Origin: JADJOY01 sp046331705 [NCBI: bacterium]
GTDB taxonomy: Bacteria; JADJOY01
Assembly: GCA_046331705.1 (NCBI GenBank)
Contig: JAXLQJ010000093.1
Coordinates: 1-18,025, forward strand
Reading direction: 5' to 3'
DNA length: 18,025 nucleotides
The notes beneath the pieces are model-generated. The model ran no database searches and was not told the origin of the DNA. It saw only the letters and a list, made by a program, of their open reading frames with translations. Positions 13,673-18,025 of this stretch are shown here, piece after piece. The stretch's first letter is position 1; each line of letters opens with the position of its first letter. Made by a program: the position numbers and the translations under genes.

Positions 13673-14886
13673 CCGAATGCGATTCACAACCCTTCCTCGA
13701 GCCGCGCGTGCGCGCCGCCGCGCTGGCGTTCCTCGTGCTGGCGGGCGCGTGCTCGAAGGCCTCGCGCTCGCCGTCCGCCGTCGCCGCGAAGCCGCCGCCT
13801 CCCACCGTGACGGCGAGCCTCGCCACGCGCGAGGACGTGCCCATCGAGATCCGCGCCATCGGCACCGTGAAGGCGCACCACACGGTGTCGGTGCGCAGCC
13901 GCGTGCCGGGCGAGCTCGCCCAGGCGCTCTTTCGTGAAGGCGACGAGATCGCGGCGGGCACACCCATCTTCCAGATCGATCCGCGCCCCTACCAGGCGGC
14001 ATTGGAGCAGGCGCAGGCCGTGCTCGAGCGCGATCGCGCGCTGCTGGTCAAGGCGCAGGCCGACATGAGCCGCGCCGACGAGCTCAAGCGCGACGGATCC
14101 ATCTCGCAGGCAACCTACGATCAGCGCTGGTCGGACCTCGCGGCCCGCAAGGCCAGCGTCGGCGCCGACGAGTCCGCCGTGCGCTCGGCCCGGCTCGAGC
14201 TCGACTACGCGACGATCCACTCGCCGATCACCGGGCGTGCCGGCGCGCTGCTGGTCGACGTCGGCAACGTCGTGAAGGAGAACGACACCGTGTTGGTGAC
14301 CATCCGCGAGATCCGCCCCATCCATCTCGTGTTCTCGGTTCCCGCCCAGCACCTCGCACGGCTGCGGGAACGATTCGCGCAAGGTCCCGTCGCCGTCGAC
14401 GCACAGGTCTCGGACCCGGGCGTTCCGATGGCCCACGGCAAGCTGGTGCTGATCGAGAACGCGATCGATCCCGCCACCGGGACGATCCAGCTCGAGGCCG
14501 AGATCGCCAACGACGACGAGCGGCTCTGGCCGGGGCAGTTCGCGGAGACGGTGCTCACCCTGGGAACCCTGCGCGACGCCACGGTCGTGCCAGGGCAGGC
14601 GGTGCAGGAGGCGCAACAGGGCTCCTACGTCTTCGTCGTGAAGGCCGATCAGACCGTGGAGCAGCGGCCGGTTCGCGTCGGCGAGCGGCGCGCGGATCGC
14701 GCGGTCATCGAGGAAGGCGTGGCGCCGGGCGAGCAGGTCGTGACCAGCGGTTCGCTGCGGCTGGTGGCGGGGATGACGGTGCGCGTCGCGGCGCCCGCGA
14801 ATGCCACGGCGCGAGGCGACGCGCAGCCGACCGGCGCCAGCTCCGCCACTCCGGCGAGCGCGACGCCGATCGAGAAGAAGACGTGA
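13669..14886 (+). CDS. RND efflux periplasmic adaptor (HlyD/MdtA-like) lipoprotein
   Basis: ATG 13669 overlaps the preceding stop by ATGA; 405 residues. Lipoprotein signal AALAFLVLAGAC with predicted lipidated C28. Adaptor architecture is in order: first barrel-sandwich half (TVSVRSRVPGELAQALFREG, about 72-91), coiled-coil hairpin (about 105-178), second half YATIHSPITGRAGALLVDVG (180-199), beta-barrel (IRPIHLVFSVPAQHLARL), and membrane-proximal domain ending VTSGSLRLVAGMTVRV. The tail is Ala/Ser/Thr-rich. It bridges the inner-membrane pump and the TolC-type channel from the periplasm. The next gene starts inside its stop codon (GTGA). Confidence 0.94.
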   Translation: MTECDSQPFLEPRVRAAALAFLVLAGACSKASRSPSAVAAKPPPPTVTASLATREDVPIEIRAIGTVKAHHTVSVRSRVPGELAQALFREGDEIAAGTPIFQIDPRPYQAALEQAQAVLERDRALLVKAQADMSRADELKRDGSISQATYDQRWSDLAARKASVGADESAVRSARLELDYATIHSPITGRAGALLVDVGNVVKENDTVLVTIREIRPIHLVFSVPAQHLARLRERFAQGPVAVDAQVSDPGVPMAHGKLVLIENAIDPATGTIQLEAEIANDDERLWPGQFAETVLTLGTLRDATVVPGQAVQEAQQGSYVFVVKADQTVEQRPVRVGERRADRAVIEEGVAPGEQVVTSGSLRLVAGMTVRVAAPANATARGDAQPTGASSATPASATPIEKKT

Positions 14887-17800
14887 ACGTCTCCGCCCCC
14901 GCCATCCGCCGCCCCGTCGCCACCACGTTGGTGATGCTCGGGGTCGCGATCTTCGGCGTGCTCGCGTTTCGCGGGCTGCCGGTGAGCGATCTGCCGAGCG
15001 TCGATTTCCCGACGATGAACGTGACCGCCAGCCTGCCGGGCGCCAATCCCGAGACCATGGCGTCGGCGGTCGCCACGCCGCTCGAGCGCCAGTTCTCGAC
15101 GATCGCCGGGCTCGACTCGATGAGCTCGGTGAGCACCCTCGGCAACACGCAGATCACGCTGGTCTTCGACCTGAGCCGCAAGATCAACGACGTCGCCCCC
15201 GACGTGCAGTCCGCGATCGCCGCGGCGGGGTCGCTGCTGCCGCCGGGTATGCCGGTGCCGCCCACCTACAAGAAGGTCAACCCGGCGGATCAGCCGATCC
15301 TCTACCTCGCCATCACGTCGAAGACGATGCCGCTCTGGGACCTCGACGAGTACGCCGAGACGCTCATGGCGCAGCGCATCTCGATGATCGACGGCGTGGC
15401 GCAGGTCGGCGTCTTCGGCTCGCAGAAATACGCCGTTCACGTCGAGGTCGACCCGGACGCGATGGCGAGTCGCGGCATCGGCATCGACGAGGTCGAGACC
15501 GCGGTCCGCAAGGCGAACGTGAACCTGCCCGTCGGGACGGTCGATGGCCGCCACCGCTCGTACACGATCCGCGCCTCGGGCCAGCTCCTGGACGCAGCGC
15601 CCTACGGCGACGTCGTCGTCACCTACACCAAGGGCGCGCCCGTGCGGGTGCGCGACATCGGCCGCGCGGTGGACGGTGCGGAGGACGACCGCACCGCCGC
15701 CTGGTTCGTCGATCGCGAGGGCGGAAGCCGCCGCTCGCTGATCCTCGCCATCCAGCGTCAGCCCGGCGCGAACACGGTCGCGGTGGCCGACGAGATCAAG
15801 CAACTGCTGCCCACGCTTCAGTCGTACCTGCCGCCGGCGGTGGAGCTGCACGTGCTCTACGATCGCTCGATCTCGATCCGCAGCTCGGTGCGCGAGGTCG
15901 AGATCACGCTGATCCTGAGCTTCGTGCTGGTGGTGGCCGTGGTCTTCCTGTTCCTTCGCAACGTGTCGGCCACCGTGATTCCCAGCCTGGCCCTGCCGCT
16001 CAGCATCGTGGGCACCTTCGCCGCCATGGGCTTGCTCGGCTACACGGTCGACAACTTGTCGATGATGGCCCTGATTCTCGCCATCGGCTTCGTGATCGAC
16101 GACGCCATCGTGATGCTCGAGAACATCGTGCGCCATCACGAGATGGGCGAGCGCGGCGTGCAGGCGGCGCTCGCCGGCTCGTCGGAGATCGGATTCACGA
16201 TCCTTTCCATGACGGTGTCGCTGGCCGCGGTGTTCATTCCGATCCTGCTCATGGGCGGTGTGATCGGAAAGCTCTTCCGCGAGTTCGCGGTGGTGATCTG
16301 CGTCGCGATCCTGCTCTCGGGCGTGGTGTCGCTGACGCTCACTCCGATGCTCTGCAGCCGCTTCCTCCGCCCCACCGAGCCCGCCGAGCAAGGCGCGCTG
16401 TTCCGCTGGTCGGAGCGGATCTTCCAGGCGTGGCTCGGCCTCTACACGCGCTCGCTCGACTTCGTGCTTCGCCATCGCCGCGCGACCCTGCTCGTGAACG
16501 TCGCGGTCCTCGCGGTGATGGTGTTGATCTACCCGCGGGTGCCGAAGGGGTTTCTTCCCGACGAGGACAACAGCCAGATCTTCACGGTGACCGAGACGCC
16601 GCAGGGCACGTCGTTCCAGGAGCTCAAGGCGCGCCAGCAGGCCGTCATGGCGGCGATCCAGGACGACCCCAACATCGAGGCGTTCTTCTCGAACATCGGC
16701 GGCGTGGGCTCGGCGAGCCTGGGCGGACAGAACTTCGGCCGCATGTTCCTGCACCTGAAGCCGCGCGACGAGCGCACGCTCGACGTCAATGGCGTGATCG
16801 CCGAGCTGCGCACCAAGCTCGCCGCCGTGCCGGGGATCGTCGCCTACCCCCAGAACCCGCCCACCATCCGAATCGGCGGTCAGCTCACCAAGAGCCTCTA
16901 CCAGTTCACGCTTGAGAGCCCGGATCTCGACAGTCTCTACGAATCCGTGCCGGCGTTCGAGGCCAAGCTGCGCGGCCTGCCGGACCTGACGGACGTCAAC
17001 AGCGACCTCCAGCTGCGCAACCCGCAGCTCTCGATCGACATCGACCGCGACCAGGCCGCGGTGCGCGGTCTCACGGCCGATCCGATCGAGAGCGCGCTCG
17101 CCAACGCCTACGGCCCGCGCTGGATCTCCACCATCTACGCGCCCAACAACCAGTATCGTGTGCTGCTCGAGCTCGACCCCGTGGACCGGGCCGATCCCGC
17201 GCTGCTCTCGAAGCTCTACGTGCGCGCTGCGAGCGGCGCGCTGGTGCCGCTCGATGCCGTGACGCGGCGACGCGAGACGGTGGGGCCGCAGGCCATCAGC
17301 CACGTCGGGCAGCTACCCGCCGTCACGGTCTCGTTCAACCTGAAGCCCGGCGCGTCGCTGGGCGCGGCGACGACACAGGTTCAGCAAGCGGCGCGGGAGA
17401 CGCTGCCACCGTCCATCAGCACCAGCTTCCAGGGGTCGGCGCAGGCGTTCCGCTCGTCGCTCTCCGGGCTCGGGTGGCTGCTGCTGCTCTCGATCTTCTT
17501 CATCTACCTCGTGCTCGGCGTCCTCTACGAGAGCTTCGTGCACCCGCTGACGATCCTTTCGGGTCTGCCGTCCGCCGGATTCGGGGCGCTCCTCACGCTC
17601 TGGCTCTTCGGCGCCGAGCTCAACCTGTACTCGTTCATCGGCCTCATCATGCTGATCGGCATCGTCAAGAAAAACGCGATCATGCAGATCGACTTCGCGC
17701 TGGAGGCGCAGCGCACGCGCGGCGTGAGCGCGCTCGAGGCGATTCGCGAGGGCTGCATCCTGCGGTTCCGGCCGATCATGATGACCACCATGGCGGCGCT

Positions 17801-18025
17801 CTGCGGTGCGTTGCCGATCGCCGTGGGCGTCGGAGCGGGGGGCGGAGGGCGACGCGCGCTCGGGCTCACGGTGGTGGGCGGGCTGCTCACCTCGCAGCTC
17901 ATCACGCTCTACCTGACGCCGGTGATGTTTCTCTACATGAATCGCGCGTGGGATCGGCTGACGTCACGCGGGCGACGCACGTCGATCGACGCCGGCGCCC
18001 AGCCAGCGTCGCTCACGGGTCCGCA
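14883..18025 (+). CDS. RND (HAE1/MdtB-MdtC-like) multidrug efflux pump, right end open
   Basis: GTG 14883 overlaps the adaptor stop (GTGA) and gives the family N-terminus NVSAPAIRRPVATTLVMLG. 1047 codons are visible with no stop; usual family length is about 1020-1050, so only a short tail should be missing. The proton-relay residues are present: paired aspartates D406-D407 in the fourth-helix motif (GFVIDDAIVMLENI) and lysine(s) K929-K930 in the tenth-helix motif (GIVKKNAIMQIDFAL). Two large periplasmic loops follow helices 1 and 7, including the porter segment FPTMNVTASLPGANPETM. The pump exchanges protons for drugs or other amphiphiles and acts as a trimer in the inner membrane. Only one RND subunit is seen, unlike the MdtB-MdtC pair; a second could lie beyond the edge. 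Substrate unknown. Confidence 0.95.
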   Translation, partial: MNVSAPAIRRPVATTLVMLGVAIFGVLAFRGLPVSDLPSVDFPTMNVTASLPGANPETMASAVATPLERQFSTIAGLDSMSSVSTLGNTQITLVFDLSRKINDVAPDVQSAIAAAGSLLPPGMPVPPTYKKVNPADQPILYLAITSKTMPLWDLDEYAETLMAQRISMIDGVAQVGVFGSQKYAVHVEVDPDAMASRGIGIDEVETAVRKANVNLPVGTVDGRHRSYTIRASGQLLDAAPYGDVVVTYTKGAPVRVRDIGRAVDGAEDDRTAAWFVDREGGSRRSLILAIQRQPGANTVAVADEIKQLLPTLQSYLPPAVELHVLYDRSISIRSSVREVEITLILSFVLVVAVVFLFLRNVSATVIPSLALPLSIVGTFAAMGLLGYTVDNLSMMALILAIGFVIDDAIVMLENIVRHHEMGERGVQAALAGSSEIGFTILSMTVSLAAVFIPILLMGGVIGKLFREFAVVICVAILLSGVVSLTLTPMLCSRFLRPTEPAEQGALFRWSERIFQAWLGLYTRSLDFVLRHRRATLLVNVAVLAVMVLIYPRVPKGFLPDEDNSQIFTVTETPQGTSFQELKARQQAVMAAIQDDPNIEAFFSNIGGVGSASLGGQNFGRMFLHLKPRDERTLDVNGVIAELRTKLAAVPGIVAYPQNPPTIRIGGQLTKSLYQFTLESPDLDSLYESVPAFEAKLRGLPDLTDVNSDLQLRNPQLSIDIDRDQAAVRGLTADPIESALANAYGPRWISTIYAPNNQYRVLLELDPVDRADPALLSKLYVRAASGALVPLDAVTRRRETVGPQAISHVGQLPAVTVSFNLKPGASLGAATTQVQQAARETLPPSISTSFQGSAQAFRSSLSGLGWLLLLSIFFIYLVLGVLYESFVHPLTILSGLPSAGFGALLTLWLFGAELNLYSFIGLIMLIGIVKKNAIMQIDFALEAQRTRGVSALEAIREGCILRFRPIMMTTMAALCGALPIAVGVGAGGGGRRALGLTVVGGLLTSQLITLYLTPVMFLYMNRAWDRLTSRGRRTSIDAGAQPASLTGP

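Noticed and set aside
14649-17303. 884-codon open frame on the minus strand opposite the RND pump
   Set aside because: His/Arg/Asp-rich translation without domains, antisense to a clearly recognised transporter; a by-product of G/C-rich third positions.

Overview
High-GC window, about 70% G+C in genes, with the strongly G/C-biased third codon positions that open long spurious antisense frames. Gene content (a nine-haem cytochrome, a beta-propeller/phosphoesterase lipoprotein, a bacterial GIDE-domain protein, a divergent SelO, an RND efflux operon) suggests a Gram-negative bacterium from a Myxococcota-like or related deltaproteobacterial lineage. This is inference from gene content and base composition; no rRNA or marker gene is present.

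Layout. (1) Positions 1-3120, minus strand: a probable three-gene operon with equal 48-bp gaps. Its order is a multi-pass membrane protein with a propeller-like C-terminal part (broken by one frameshift near 2005-2020), a small zinc-ribbon protein, and a GIDE-domain membrane protein that runs off the left edge. (2) Positions 3408-8162, plus strand: an 813-residue lipoprotein with an N-terminal beta-propeller and a C-terminal phosphoesterase domain, then a 542-bp non-coding stretch rich in inverted repeats, then a secreted nine-CXXCH cytochrome c closed by a perfect 14-bp terminator hairpin. (3) Positions 8247-8810, plus strand: a six-helix membrane protein whose C-terminal motif resembles the INSIG family. 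(4) Positions 8815-11390, minus strand: a two-gene operon, selO-like AMPylase then a galactokinase-like GHMP kinase, joined by a GTGA overlap. (5) Positions 11520-18025, plus strand: a TetR-family regulator with an operator-like inverted repeat over its promoter and start, followed by TolC-type outer membrane factor, lipoprotein periplasmic adaptor and RND pump. Each pair in this last operon is joined by a 4-nt ATGA or GTGA overlap.

How it works together. The right third is a complete tripartite efflux system (inner-membrane pump, periplasmic adaptor, outer-membrane channel) with its own probable local repressor. The cytochrome and the phosphoesterase lipoprotein are both exported and adjacent, but no shared operon is shown. 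No mobile element, CRISPR array, tRNA or rRNA was seen. The items most worth following are the INSIG-like protein, the divergent SelO coupled to a GHMP kinase, the cytochrome with its NDLGMHC N-terminal region and structured upstream region, and the GIDE/zinc-ribbon/propeller operon.
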